Shown: positions 25,850-34,909, counted from the first letter of the stretch. The stretch is 64,000 nucleotides of DNA from Pseudomonas sp. 6D_7.1_Bac1 (GCF_025465945.1 NZ_JANLNW010000084.1:1-64000), one strand, 5' to 3'. Notes: generated by a model not told the origin, from the letters alone. Translations and numbers: made by a program.

Positions 25850-25875
25850 CCCGCAGGTGCCAGCCTGCGGGGTTT
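25850..25875 (+). terminator. Possible terminator of the rbs operon
   Basis: CCGCAGG-TGCCAG-CCTGCGG followed by GGTTT begins 9 bases after the stop codon. The U-run is short, so termination may be partial. Confidence 0.55.
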
Positions 25876-26086
25876 ACGCCCTTTCGGTATGGGGTGCGCC
25901 CCCGTGATCGGCCAGGTACTTCTCGAATATCTGTGCGATGAAGGTCTGGGCGCCTTGCGTGCCCAGGTCCTTGACCAACAGATCAACAGCTATGATTGCC
26001 AGCTCTTCCGGGCTGCCGGGGCTGTAAGAACTGTGGCCCTCGGGCCAGCTGGCTTTGATGTCGACTTCAATGGTTACGTTGGTCAT
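25874..26086 (-). CDS. Small hypothetical protein
   Basis: A 70-residue acidic protein of unknown function (MTNVTIEVDIKASWPEG, then SPEELAIIAVDLLVKDLG). No signal peptide, membrane segment or Cys. The codon use fits Pseudomonas genes, and it faces the rbs operon convergently and the next small gene divergently. It resembles short conserved Pseudomonas proteins without known function, but I cannot name a family. Confidence 0.6.
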   Translation of the reverse strand: MTNVTIEVDIKASWPEGHSSYSPGSPEELAIIAVDLLVKDLGTQGAQTFIAQIFEKYLADHGGAPHTERA

Positions 26087-26175
26087 GAGTGTCTCGCGAG
26101 GTCGGGAAGTCTGTGTGTTGAGTTAACCACCTTGCGCAGCTTTTGGCACTCCGACTTAGGCACGAAAGCAGGGCT

Positions 26176-26520
26176 ATGCGACACTTAGGCTTTGTGGATA
26201 TCAAGGAACGTGCTGTGCAGATCGATTTGAATACCCCGGATGGCTTGACGCTTGAGGCTGTGCGCCAGTTGCTGGCGTCTGCCAGCGACGATGCGCACAC
26301 CCAGTTGCGGGTCACGAAGTCGGGTATTGCCTACATTTCGTCGGGGGTCGTCGGCGGAACGGATATCGACGGGCTGTTGTTTCGCCTGGAGACGTGGGCC
26401 AAGGGTTCCGGGTATGTAGGTTTGGTTGCCGCCAGTGATGAGGTCTGGGTCATGCAGATATTCAACGCGTTGAAGCAGAACTGGCCGAAACCGCCCTACG
26501 ATTACATCGATATCTACTGA
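26176..26520 (+). CDS. Hypothetical protein
   Basis: A 114-residue soluble protein of unknown function. It starts MRHLGFVDIKERAVQIDLNTPDG and ends KPPYDYIDIY, with a mixed alpha/beta pattern (LEAVRQLLASASDD, DIDGLLFRLETWAKG). The ATG at 26176 follows CAGGG; an earlier in-frame ATG at 26143 lacks a ribosome site. No recognisable motif. The 163 bp downstream before the lipoprotein gene show nothing further. Confidence 0.6.
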   Translation: MRHLGFVDIKERAVQIDLNTPDGLTLEAVRQLLASASDDAHTQLRVTKSGIAYISSGVVGGTDIDGLLFRLETWAKGSGYVGLVAASDEVWVMQIFNALKQNWPKPPYDYIDIY

Positions 26521-26683
26521 GCCTGCTCATATTCAGTCACGATTGCGCGCTGAACAGTGCGTCATGGCTCAGGCAAACTTGCATGCTTGGCGGTGTTGAC
26601 GGCGGATGATGGCGGCGACCATGAAACCAAACACCAAAACGGCTGTCGCACGAATTCAGCTCAACTATTGAAAAGGAGGCGTC

Positions 26684-26998
26684 ATGCCTTGGAAGCTCGC
26701 GTCATTAGGTACTTTGCTGGCCGCTGTCATGTTGGCAGGTTGCAGCAGTACCTCCGAGTCGGCAAAGGACCCTGTGGTCGCCGAGGCCGGTCACGGCCGC
26801 TGTGAGGCAAAGGCTGCCGAATTCGCCATTGGCAAGAAGGCTTCGCCAGAGCTGCTGGAGCAGGCCCGCACGCGTTCCGGGGCGCAGAATGCACGGATTC
26901 TCGGGCCGAACGACATGATCACTCTGGAATACCGTTCAGATCGTTTGAACCTCAACACTGACGCCAACCTGGTGATTACCCGCGTCAACTGCGGCTGA
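26684..26998 (+). CDS. I78 family peptidase-inhibitor-like lipoprotein
   Basis: A 104-residue predicted lipoprotein: signal peptide with lipobox LAGC (Cys at about residue 20), then a compact domain of the I78 (potato-inhibitor-like elastase inhibitor) family. The domain pattern is CEAKAAEFAIGKKASPELLEQARTRSGAQNARILGPNDMIT...LNLNTDANLVITRVNCG, with the typical DxxRLNL/VxxDxxxxI-V-RVxCG ending. The two Cys of the domain may pair. It would sit in the envelope and could protect against proteases. An AAAGGAGG ribosome site precedes the ATG. Confidence 0.82.
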   Translation: MPWKLASLGTLLAAVMLAGCSSTSESAKDPVVAEAGHGRCEAKAAEFAIGKKASPELLEQARTRSGAQNARILGPNDMITLEYRSDRLNLNTDANLVITRVNCG

Positions 26999-27022
26999 TC
27001 GCGTCAGGCTTTTGTTGCGGCC

Positions 27023-27057
27023 ATAAAAAACCCCGTCACATGGACGGGGTTTTTTTA
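27023..27057. terminator. Bidirectional terminator between the I78 lipoprotein and the cold-shock gene
   Basis: AAAAAACCCCGTC-ACAT-GGACGGGGTTTTTTT is a symmetric stem with A and T runs on both sides, serving the converging genes. Confidence 0.88.
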
Positions 27058-27070
27058 GTGCGCCTGGAAA

Positions 27071-27283
27071 TTACTCTGGGCGAACTTGAGCAGCTTGCAT
27101 ACCCTTTTGGCCTTTCTCAGCCACGAAGGAAACAGTCTGGCCTTCTTTCAGGCTTTTGAAACCGTCGCTTTCGATAGCTTTGAAGTGTACGAACAGGTCG
27201 TCACCGCCACCTTGAGGAGTGATGAAGCCGAAGCCTTTTTCATCGTTGAACCATTTAACGGTGCCGGTTTGGCGATTAGACAT
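27071..27283 (-). CDS. Cold-shock domain protein (CspA family)
   Basis: A 70-residue single cold-shock domain RNA/ssDNA chaperone. RNP1 is KGFGFITP and RNP2 is DLFVHF, with GTVKWFNDEKG at the N-terminus. The frame is open to 27346, but the ATG at 27283 gives the canonical MSNRQTGTVKWFN start. Several paralogues exist in Pseudomonas, so no specific symbol is given. The upstream gap (27284-27575) holds its long A+T-rich leader, a common trait of csp messages, and no other gene. Confidence 0.95.
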   Translation of the reverse strand: MSNRQTGTVKWFNDEKGFGFITPQGGGDDLFVHFKAIESDGFKSLKEGQTVSFVAEKGQKGMQAAQVRPE

Positions 27284-27575
27284 GGTGTATCTCCAAGAAA
27301 CATATATTTTCAGTAGTACTGTGCTGCTCAGGCCAACTGGGCACACCCGAGTATCATAGTCGAAATGTTCGGTTTGGGAGCCCCCCGGACGCGCTGTTTG
27401 CCCCTCGGTTGTGCTTTATTTGTGCCCTTGATGGGCTGTAAGCCCCGGTTTCAGGGGCTTGCAGCCTGTAAAAGGGCCATTAAAAAAAGCCGTAAAAGCT
27501 GCGTAAATTGTGTGAATCAACCGTTTTTCTGGCTGTTTCAGGCTTCCGGAGCCTTAACATTTGCGCCGAAACGGC

Positions 27576-27875
27576 CTATTTCTGAACTTTGCAGGCGGAG
27601 ATTTCCTTCAGTGCGCGGTTGCTCAGATCGGCGCTTGGAGGGTTCTTCGGATCCATCAATTGCTTGATCTCTTCAGTTGTAAACTTCTTCTCCAGAACGT
27701 CGGCGCCGCAGGTGCAGTGTTGCTTGGCGAGCTCAGGGTTGACGCTTTGACTGGCAGCAGCAGTGCAGTCCTTCATGTAGCTGGCTTTTACACCTGCAGG
27801 CCAGGCAGCCTGTGCGCTCAGTGGCAGCAGCAGCGCCAGTGGAGTGGCAAGGGCGAAAAGGCGGATAAGACGCAT
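27576..27875 (-). CDS. Small exported protein of unknown function
   Basis: A 99-residue protein with a signal peptide (about residues 1-23, LALLLPLSAQA) and a mature domain with four Cys (KDCTAAASQ, HCTCGADVL, ISACKVQK). This Cys spacing recalls small periplasmic proteins with disulphides or a metal site, but no named family is recognised. It ends before the cold-shock gene and is divergent from thrS. Confidence 0.65.
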   Translation of the reverse strand: MRLIRLFALATPLALLLPLSAQAAWPAGVKASYMKDCTAAASQSVNPELAKQHCTCGADVLEKKFTTEEIKQLMDPKNPPSADLSNRALKEISACKVQK

Positions 27876-28260
27876 GACTGGAACTCCTTGAGATCAATGA
27901 TTTGTGGCGATTCTCAGCCTATTTGAGGTGAGCCGTACATCTCAAGTTCAGTTTTTGATGCAAAAGCCCTGAATTCGGCGTTGCTCAAACAAGGTCGCGG
28001 TGATGACCGTTCATCTGTGCTAGGATCCAACGCTCGGGTATTTTCAGGCTCTGGATGATCTGTTCTCCAGTGGCGGCTTATACCTGAATAACCCTGATTT
28101 GATCTCCAGTCACTCTGGTTCGGTTTCCGGTTGGCCGCAAGGCTCCTGCCGCTGTAAGGCAGGCGTTCATGATTGAATGGCCTGGACTGAATCGCGTACT
28201 GGCTGCTCATCCCAACCCACGTGACCTTTGGTAGGGGTCACCACTAGGAGAGGAGGCGCC
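27876..28260 (+). promoter_or_regulatory. thrS leader region
   Basis: A 385-bp non-coding stretch before thrS. It holds an extended -10-like TGTGCTAGGAT near 28016-28026, a hairpin CCTGCCGCTGTAAGGCAGG near 28145-28163, and a hairpin GTGACC..GGTCAC at about 28220-28240 just before the ribosome site. The last could regulate translation initiation, as the thrS operator does in E. coli, but it shows no evident tRNA-Thr mimicry. Confidence 0.35.
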
Positions 28261-30183
28261 ATGCCCACTATTACTCTTCCCGACGGCAGTCAACGTTCCT
28301 TCGATCATCCGGTTTCCGTAGCCGAGGTCGCCGCATCCATTGGTGCCGGTCTGGCCAAGGCCACCGTGGCCGGTAAGGTCAACGGTAAACTGGTTGACGC
28401 CAGCGATGTCATCGACAGCGACGTAACCCTGCAAATCATCACGCCAAAGGATGAAGAGGGGCTGGAGATCATTCGCCACTCTTGCGCCCACCTGATTGGC
28501 CATGCGGTCAAGCAGCTGTACCCGACGGCGAAAATGGTGATCGGTCCGGTCATCGATGAAGGCTTCTATTACGACATCGCCTACGAGCGTCCTTTCACTC
28601 CGGACGACCTGGCGGCGATCGAACAGCGCATGCACCTGCTGATCGAAAAAGATTACGACGTCATCAAGAAAGTCACTCCGCGCGCCGAAGTGATCGACGT
28701 GTTCACCAACCGTGGCGAAGACTACAAGCTGCGCCTGGTCGAAGACATGCCGAACGAGCAGGCCATGGGCCTGTACTATCACGAAGAATACGTCGACATG
28801 TGCCGCGGTCCGCACGTGCCGAACACCCGCTTCCTGAAATCCTTCAAGTTGACCAAGCTGTCCGGCGCTTACTGGCGCGGCGATGCGAAAAACGAGCAAT
28901 TGCAGCGCGTTTACGGCACCGCCTGGGCTGACAAGAAGCAACTGGCGGCTTACATCCAGCGTATTGAAGAAGCTGAAAAGCGTGACCATCGCAAGATCGG
29001 CAAGCGTCTTGGCCTGTTCCATACCCAGGAAGAAGCGCCGGGCATGGTTTTCTGGCACCCGAACGGCTGGACCCTGTACCAGGTACTCGAGCAGTACATG
29101 CGCCAGGTCCAGCGTGAAAACGGCTATCTGGAGATCAAGACTCCGCAAGTGGTTGACCGTGGCCTGTGGGAGAAATCCGGGCACTGGGCCAACTACGCCG
29201 AGAACATGTTCACCACGCAGTCGGAAAACCGCGACTACGCGATCAAGCCGATGAACTGCCCTTGCCACGTGCAAGTGTTCAACCAGGGCCTGAAAAGTTA
29301 CCGCGAACTGCCGATGCGTCTGGCCGAGTTCGGTGCTTGCCACCGTAACGAACCGTCCGGTGCGCTGCACGGCATCATGCGTGTGCGTGCGTTCACTCAG
29401 GACGATGCTCACATCTTCTGCACTGAAGACCAGATGCAGGCCGAATCCGCTGCGTTCATCAAGCTGACCATGGATGTCTACGCCGATTTCGGCTTTACAG
29501 ACGTCGAAATGAAGCTGTCCACTCGTCCGGAAAAACGCGTCGGCTCCGATGAGTTGTGGGATCGCGCAGAATCGGCGCTGGCCGCAGCCCTTGATAATGC
29601 AGGCCTGCCGTACGATCTACAGCCAGGCGAAGGGGCTTTCTATGGTCCGAAAATCGAGTTCTCGCTAAAAGATTGCCTCGGTCGTGTCTGGCAATGTGGT
29701 ACCTTGCAGCTCGATTTTAACCTGCCGATCCGTCTGGGAGCCGAATACGTCTCCGAAGACAACAGTCGCAAGCACCCGGTTATGTTGCACCGGGCGATCC
29801 TCGGTTCCTTCGAGCGTTTCGTCGGGATTCTGATCGAGCACTACGAGGGCGCGTTCCCTGCGTGGCTGGCTCCGACTCAGGCAGTGATCATGAATATCAC
29901 TGATAAACAGGCAGATTTTGCCGCTGAAGTTGAAAAAACTCTCAACCAAAGCGGTTTTCGTGCCAAGTCTGACTTGAGAAATGAAAAGATCGGCTTTAAA
30001 ATCCGCGAGCATACTTTGCTCAAGGTTCCCTATCTCTTGGTTATCGGAGATCGGGAAGTCGAGATGCAGACTGTCGCTGTGCGTACTCGTGAAGGTGCTG
30101 ACCTGGGCTCGATGCCCGTCGCCCAGTTCGCTGAGTTCCTCGCGCAAGCGGTTTCCCGGCGTGGTCGCCCAGATTCGGAGTAA
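28261..30183 (+). CDS. thrS: Threonyl-tRNA synthetase
   Basis: A 640-residue class II synthetase charging tRNA-Thr. Domains in order: an N-terminal TGS domain (about 1-62), the editing domain with HSCAHLIGHAVKQ (HxxxH), the catalytic core with motif 2 CHRNEPSGALHGIMRVRAFTQDD and zinc-site Cys in MNCPCHVQVF, and a C-terminal anticodon-binding domain. The ATG at 28261 follows a strong GAGGAGG; a GTG 11 codons upstream is rejected. infC follows immediately. Confidence 0.98.
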   Translation: MPTITLPDGSQRSFDHPVSVAEVAASIGAGLAKATVAGKVNGKLVDASDVIDSDVTLQIITPKDEEGLEIIRHSCAHLIGHAVKQLYPTAKMVIGPVIDEGFYYDIAYERPFTPDDLAAIEQRMHLLIEKDYDVIKKVTPRAEVIDVFTNRGEDYKLRLVEDMPNEQAMGLYYHEEYVDMCRGPHVPNTRFLKSFKLTKLSGAYWRGDAKNEQLQRVYGTAWADKKQLAAYIQRIEEAEKRDHRKIGKRLGLFHTQEEAPGMVFWHPNGWTLYQVLEQYMRQVQRENGYLEIKTPQVVDRGLWEKSGHWANYAENMFTTQSENRDYAIKPMNCPCHVQVFNQGLKSYRELPMRLAEFGACHRNEPSGALHGIMRVRAFTQDDAHIFCTEDQMQAESAAFIKLTMDVYADFGFTDVEMKLSTRPEKRVGSDELWDRAESALAAALDNAGLPYDLQPGEGAFYGPKIEFSLKDCLGRVWQCGTLQLDFNLPIRLGAEYVSEDNSRKHPVMLHRAILGSFERFVGILIEHYEGAFPAWLAPTQAVIMNITDKQADFAAEVEKTLNQSGFRAKSDLRNEKIGFKIREHTLLKVPYLLVIGDREVEMQTVAVRTREGADLGSMPVAQFAEFLAQAVSRRGRPDSE

Positions 30184-30185
30184 TT

Positions 30186-30734
30186 ATTATTAAGCGTGAA
30201 ATGAGACAAGATAAACGAGCTGCACCGAAAGCCCCGATCAACGAGAATATCTCGGCACGCGAGGTTCGGTTAATTGGCGCTGACGGCGAGCAGATTGGCA
30301 TCGTCTCGATTGATGAAGCGCTTCGTATTGCTGAAGAAGCCAAACTGGATCTGGTGGAAATTTCCGCCGACGCAATCCCACCGGTTTGCCGTGTGATGGA
30401 TTACGGCAAATCGATCTTCGAAAAGAAGAAGCAGATTGCCGCAGCGAAAAAGAACCAGAAGCAGATTCAGGTTAAAGAAATCAAGTTTCGTCCAGGGACG
30501 GAGGAAGGGGATTACCAGGTAAAACTGCGCAACCTGGTACGTTTCCTGAGTGACGGGGACAGGGCCAAGGTATCCTTGCGATTCCGCGGCCGTGAGATGG
30601 CCCACCAGGAGCTGGGGATGGAACTCCTCAAGCGGGTTGAAGGTGACCTGCTCGAGTACGGTTCGGTCGAACAGCATCCTAAGATGGAAGGACGCCAGCT
30701 GATCATGGTCATCGCCCCGAAAAAGAAGAAGTAA
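30186..30734 (+). CDS. infC: Translation initiation factor IF-3 (AUU start)
   Basis: IF-3 binds the 30S subunit and enforces start-codon choice. The conventional ATG at 30201 would drop conserved residues IKREM. Upstream in frame are three ATT codons (30183, 30186, 30189), so infC probably starts at AUU, as in other bacteria where IF-3 represses its own non-AUG initiation. CGGAG at 30176-30180 gives spacings of 5 bases to 30186 and 8 to 30189; which ATT is used cannot be settled here. N- and C-domains are complete (NENISAREVRLIGADGEQ to KMEGRQLIMVIAPKKKK), 182 residues. Confidence 0.92.
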   Translation: MIKREMRQDKRAAPKAPINENISAREVRLIGADGEQIGIVSIDEALRIAEEAKLDLVEISADAIPPVCRVMDYGKSIFEKKKQIAAAKKNQKQIQVKEIKFRPGTEEGDYQVKLRNLVRFLSDGDRAKVSLRFRGREMAHQELGMELLKRVEGDLLEYGSVEQHPKMEGRQLIMVIAPKKKK

Positions 30735-30794
30735 TCAACAGGGCACGGCAGGCCTTGCGATTATGTTTATCAACTGAATGCGGAGTATCCGAAC

Positions 30795-30989
30795 ATGCCA
30801 AAGATGAAAACTAAAAGTGGTGCTGCTAAGCGGTTTCTGAAAACTGCTAACGGTATCAAGCACAAGCACGCTTTCAAGAGCCACATCCTGACCAAAATGT
30901 CGACCAAGCGTAAGCGTCAACTACGCGGTAGCAGCTTGCTTGCTCCGTGTGACGTGGCAAAAGTCGAGCGCATGCTGCGCCTTCGTTAA
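30795..30989 (+). CDS. rpmI: 50S ribosomal protein L35
   Basis: A 64-residue, highly basic L35 (MPKMKTKSGAAKRFLKTANG, SHILTKMSTKRKRQLRGSS). It follows infC after a 60-bp gap, a region that in other bacteria folds for L20-mediated control of rpmI-rplT translation. Ribosome site GCGGAG. Confidence 0.98.
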   Translation: MPKMKTKSGAAKRFLKTANGIKHKHAFKSHILTKMSTKRKRQLRGSSLLAPCDVAKVERMLRLR

Positions 30990-31018
30990 TTTTTGGTTAA
31001 GAATAGAGGAAGTAACTC

Positions 31019-31375
31019 ATGGCTCGTGTAAAGCGTGGCGTCATTGCCCGTAAACGTCACAAAAAAATTCTGAAACTTGCTAAAGGCTACTACGGCGCTC
31101 GCTCGCGCGTATTCCGTGTTGCCAAGCAAGCGGTAATCAAGGCAGGCCAATACGCCTACCGTGACCGTCGTCAGAAAAAACGTCAGTTCCGCGCTCTGTG
31201 GATCGCTCGTATCAACGCTGGTGCTCGTATCAACGGTCTGTCCTACAGCCGTTTCATCGCCGGCCTGAAAAAAGCGTCCATCGAGATCGACCGTAAGGTT
31301 CTGGCTGATCTGGCAGTGAACGAAAAAGCGGCGTTTGCTGCGATTGTCGAGAAAGCTAAAGCCACCTTGGCTTAA
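31019..31375 (+). CDS. rplT: 50S ribosomal protein L20
   Basis: A 118-residue L20 (MARVKRGVIARKRHKKILK, KGYYGARSRVFRVAKQAV, YSRFIAGLKKA). It binds 23S rRNA early in 50S assembly and in known systems represses the rpmI-rplT mRNA. 29 bp after rpmI with AGAGGAAG upstream. Confidence 0.98.
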   Translation: MARVKRGVIARKRHKKILKLAKGYYGARSRVFRVAKQAVIKAGQYAYRDRRQKKRQFRALWIARINAGARINGLSYSRFIAGLKKASIEIDRKVLADLAVNEKAAFAAIVEKAKATLA

Positions 31376-31430
31376 GTATCCCCGACAGTCACCCGGGTTC
31401 ACCTCTGTGGACCCAGGTGTTAAACGTCAT

Positions 31431-31468
31431 AAATAGGGGAAGAGCCTTCAAGCTCTTCCCCTATTTTG
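31431..31468 (+). terminator. Terminator/attenuator between rplT and pheS
   Basis: AAATAGGGGAAGAGC-CTTCAA-GCTCTTCCCCTATTTT forms a long stem with a T-run. It is preceded by another hairpin (CACC..GGTG arms, 31391-31419). It lies only 17 bp before pheS, so partial read-through or a pheS promoter within the gap is needed. I see no Phe-rich leader peptide. Confidence 0.8.
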
Positions 31469-31484
31469 TATCTGGAGTCTGTAC

Positions 31485-32501
31485 ATGGAAAACCTGGATG
31501 CGCTGGTCTCTCAAGCACTAGAGGCTGTGCAAAGCGCTGAAGATATCAATGCCCTGGAGCAAATCCGGGTTCACTACCTTGGCAAGAAGGGTGAGTTGAC
31601 TCAGGTGATGAAGACCCTGGGGAATTTGCCGGCAGAGGAGCGTCCGCAGGTCGGTGCTCTGATCAACGTCGCCAAGGAGCGTGTCACAGAGGTTCTCAAT
31701 GCGCGCAAGGCGTTGTTTGAAGAGGCTGATCTAGCCGCCAAACTGTCCGCCGAGTCCATTGACGTGACCCTGCCCGGCCGTGGTCAGACCTCGGGTGGTC
31801 TGCATCCGGTTACCCGCACTCTGGAACGTATCGAACAATTCTTCACCCATATTGGCTACGGCATCGCCGAAGGCCCTGAGGTCGAAGACGATTATCACAA
31901 CTTCGAGGCGCTCAACATCCCAGGCCATCACCCGGCCCGGTCGATGCACGACACCTTCTATTTCAACGCCAACATGCTGCTGCGCACCCATACCTCGCCG
32001 GTACAGGTCCGCACCATGGAGTCGAAACAGCCGCCGATCCGCATCGTCTGCCCAGGCCGTGTGTACCGTAGCGACTCGGATATCACCCACTCGCCGATGT
32101 TTCACCAGGTCGAAGGCCTGCTGGTCGATCGCGACATCAACTTCGCCGACCTGAAAGGGACCATCGAAGAGTTCCTGCGCGTGTTCTTCGAAAAAGAACT
32201 GGCCGTGCGTTTCCGTCCTTCGTACTTCCCGTTCACCGAGCCATCCGCTGAAGTCGACATGGAATGCGTGATGTGCAGCGGTAAAGGCTGCCGCGTCTGC
32301 AAGCAGACCGGCTGGCTGGAAGTCATGGGCTGCGGCATGGTTCACCCAAACGTGCTGCGCATGTCCGGGATCGACCCGGAAGAGTTCTCGGGCTTTGCCT
32401 TCGGCATGGGCGTTGAGCGTCTGGCCATGCTGCGTTACGGCGTGAACGACTTGCGTCTGTTCTTCGACAACGACTTGCGGTTCCTCGCGCAATTTCGCTA
32501 G
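31485..32501 (+). CDS. pheS: Phenylalanyl-tRNA synthetase alpha subunit
   Basis: A 338-residue class II catalytic subunit. It has an N-terminal coiled coil (about residues 1-85), motif 2 RIVCPGRVYRSDSDITHSPMFHQ, FRPSYFPFTEPSAEVD and motif 3 GFAFGMGVERLAMLRYG. It forms an alpha2-beta2 enzyme with PheT. 26 bp separate it from pheT. Confidence 0.98.
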   Translation: MENLDALVSQALEAVQSAEDINALEQIRVHYLGKKGELTQVMKTLGNLPAEERPQVGALINVAKERVTEVLNARKALFEEADLAAKLSAESIDVTLPGRGQTSGGLHPVTRTLERIEQFFTHIGYGIAEGPEVEDDYHNFEALNIPGHHPARSMHDTFYFNANMLLRTHTSPVQVRTMESKQPPIRIVCPGRVYRSDSDITHSPMFHQVEGLLVDRDINFADLKGTIEEFLRVFFEKELAVRFRPSYFPFTEPSAEVDMECVMCSGKGCRVCKQTGWLEVMGCGMVHPNVLRMSGIDPEEFSGFAFGMGVERLAMLRYGVNDLRLFFDNDLRFLAQFR

Positions 32502-32527
32502 TCGTAACGAATTCTTAGGAGAGCAGG

Positions 32528-34906
32528 ATGAAATTCAGTGAACAATGGCTGCGCGGCTGGGTAAGCCCGCAGGTAAGTCGCGATGAGCTGGTTGCTCGTC
32601 TGTCGATGGCCGGTCTTGAGGTCGATAGCGTTACGCCGGCCGCCGGTGTATTCAGTGGCGTGGTCGTGGGCGAGGTGCTGAGCACCGAGCAGCACCCGGA
32701 CGCCGACAAGCTGCGCGTTTGCCAGGTCAGCAACGGTTCGGAGACCTTTCAGGTGGTATGCGGCGCGCCAAACGTGCGCCCTGGCCTGAAGATCCCGTTC
32801 GCCATGATCGGTGCCGAACTGCCAGGCGACTTCAAAATCAAGAAAGCCAAGCTGCGCGGCGTCGAGTCGAACGGCATGCTGTGCTCGCAAGTCGAGCTGC
32901 AAGTGGGCGAAGGCAACGATGGCCTGATGGAATTGCCGGCCGATGCGCCGGTCGGTCAGGATATTCGAGAATACCTGAACCTGGACGACGCCAGCATCGA
33001 GGTCGACCTGACCCCGAACCGTGGCGACTGCCTGTCCCTGGCCGGTCTGGCCCGTGAAGTTGGCGCTCTGTACGCCGCTGAAGTGACACGTCCGGTTATT
33101 GCCAGCGTTCCAGCCGTACACGATGAAGTGCGTTCGATTGAGGTTCTGGCGCCGGCCGCTTGCCCACGTTACCTGGGTCGTGTGATCCGTAACGTCGACC
33201 TGTCCAGGCCTACGCCGCTGTGGATGGTTGAGCGTCTGCGTCGTGCCGACGTGCGCAGCATCGACGCTGCCGTCGACATCACCAACTATGTAATGTTGGA
33301 GCTGGGTCAACCGTTGCACGCTTTCGATCTCGCCGAAATCAATGGCGGTATCCGCGTGCGTATGGCCGAAGAAGGCGAGAAGCTGGTTCTGCTCGACGGT
33401 CAGGAAGTCAGCCTGCGTAGCGATACGCTGGTGATTGCCGACCATTCCCGCGCCCTGGCGATTGCCGGCGTGATGGGTGGCGAGCACAGCGGTGTCTCCG
33501 CAACCACTCGCGATATATTCCTGGAAAGCGCGTTCTTCGATCAGATTGCCGTCGCTGGCAAGGCTCGTTCCTACGGCCTGCACACCGATGCCTCGCACCG
33601 CTATGAGCGTGGCGTGGACTGGCAACTGGCCCGTGAAGCCATGGAGCGCGCCACTGGCCTGCTGCTGGAAATCACTGGTGGCGAAGCTGGCCCGATCATC
33701 GAAACCGTCAGCGAGCAGCACCTGCCGTCGATCGCGCCGATCACGCTGCGTGCCCAGCGTATCACCCAGATGCTGGGTATGGAAATGGATTCGGCTGAAG
33801 TCGAGCGTCTGCTCAGCGCTTTGGGCCTGACGATTTCTGCTGATGGGGCAGGGCAGTGGCATGTTGAAGTGCCAAGCCATCGCTTCGATATCAGCCTTGA
33901 AGTCGACCTGATCGAAGAGCTGGCCCGTCTGTACGGTTACAACCGTCTGCCGGTTCGCTACCCGCAAGCCCGTCTGGCGCCACAAGCCAAGGCTGAAGCG
34001 CGTAGCGACCTGCCTGAGTTGCGTCGTCTGCTGGTGGCCCGTGGTTATCAGGAAGCGATCACCTATAGCTTCATCGATCCGAAACAGTTCGAGCTGTTCA
34101 ACCCAGGCGTCGAGCCGTTGCTGCTGGCCAACCCGATTTCGAACGACATGGCGGCCATGCGCTCGTCCTTGTGGCCAGGTCTGGTCAAGGCGCTTCAGCA
34201 CAACCTGAACCGTCAGCAGGATCGCGTCCGTCTGTTCGAAAGCGGCCTGCGCTTTGTCGGTCAGTTGGAAGGCTTGAAGCAAGAGCCGATGCTGGCCGGT
34301 GTGGTGTGCGGTAGCCGTCTGCCGGAAGGCTGGGCTCAAGGTCGCGATGTCGTGGACTTCTTCGACGTCAAGGCTGATGTGGAAGCCGTGCTGGGCTTTG
34401 CCGGTGCACTGGACTCGTTCACCTTCGTTCCGGGTAAACACCCTGCGTTGCACCCGGGTCAAACCGCGCGCATCGAGCGTGATGGTCGCGAAGTCGGTTA
34501 CGTTGGCGCTATCCACCCTGAACTGTCGAAAACCCTCGGTCTCGACCGTCCGGTCTTCGTTTTCGAGCTGGTGCTGGCTGAAGTGGCATTGGGCAAAATG
34601 CCTGAATTCAGCGAGTTGTCGCGCTTCCCTGAAGTGCGTCGTGACCTTGCGCTGCTGGCCGACAAAGACGTTGCAGCCAGTGCCGTACTGGATGTAATCC
34701 GTGAAAATGCAGGCGAATGGCTGACGGACCTCAGGCTATTTGACGTGTATCAGGGTAAAGGTATTGATCCGCATAGAAAAAGCCTTGCAGTTGGCTTGAC
34801 CTGGCAGCATCCATCGCGCACTCTTAATGACGATGAGGTGAATACCACGACGCAAAACATCCTCACCTCGCTCGAACAAAGGTTGAACGCCACGTTAAGG
34901 AAGTGA
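32528..34906 (+). CDS. pheT: Phenylalanyl-tRNA synthetase beta subunit
   Basis: A 792-residue beta subunit. It has an N-terminal EMAP/OB tRNA-binding domain (about 40-150), B3/B4 editing domain, B5 domains, a catalytic-like core (HTDASHRYERGVDWQLA) and a C-terminal FDX-ACB anticodon-binding domain (SRFPEVRRDLALLADKDV to the end). It starts after AGGAGAG and lies 3 bp before ihfA. Confidence 0.98.
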   Translation: MKFSEQWLRGWVSPQVSRDELVARLSMAGLEVDSVTPAAGVFSGVVVGEVLSTEQHPDADKLRVCQVSNGSETFQVVCGAPNVRPGLKIPFAMIGAELPGDFKIKKAKLRGVESNGMLCSQVELQVGEGNDGLMELPADAPVGQDIREYLNLDDASIEVDLTPNRGDCLSLAGLAREVGALYAAEVTRPVIASVPAVHDEVRSIEVLAPAACPRYLGRVIRNVDLSRPTPLWMVERLRRADVRSIDAAVDITNYVMLELGQPLHAFDLAEINGGIRVRMAEEGEKLVLLDGQEVSLRSDTLVIADHSRALAIAGVMGGEHSGVSATTRDIFLESAFFDQIAVAGKARSYGLHTDASHRYERGVDWQLAREAMERATGLLLEITGGEAGPIIETVSEQHLPSIAPITLRAQRITQMLGMEMDSAEVERLLSALGLTISADGAGQWHVEVPSHRFDISLEVDLIEELARLYGYNRLPVRYPQARLAPQAKAEARSDLPELRRLLVARGYQEAITYSFIDPKQFELFNPGVEPLLLANPISNDMAAMRSSLWPGLVKALQHNLNRQQDRVRLFESGLRFVGQLEGLKQEPMLAGVVCGSRLPEGWAQGRDVVDFFDVKADVEAVLGFAGALDSFTFVPGKHPALHPGQTARIERDGREVGYVGAIHPELSKTLGLDRPVFVFELVLAEVALGKMPEFSELSRFPEVRRDLALLADKDVAASAVLDVIRENAGEWLTDLRLFDVYQGKGIDPHRKSLAVGLTWQHPSRTLNDDEVNTTTQNILTSLEQRLNATLRK

Positions 34907-34909
34907 CGT

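Noticed and set aside
27365..27667. Frame upstream of the cold-shock gene
   Set aside because: No ribosome site, odd composition, and it overlaps the small exported protein gene on the other strand.
28207..29412. 401-codon open frame antisense to thrS
   Set aside because: Product of codon bias on the opposite strand of a universally conserved gene; the translation has no recognisable domain.
32498..34516. 672-codon open frame antisense to pheT
   Set aside because: Same reason: a third-position G+C bias shadow of pheT.
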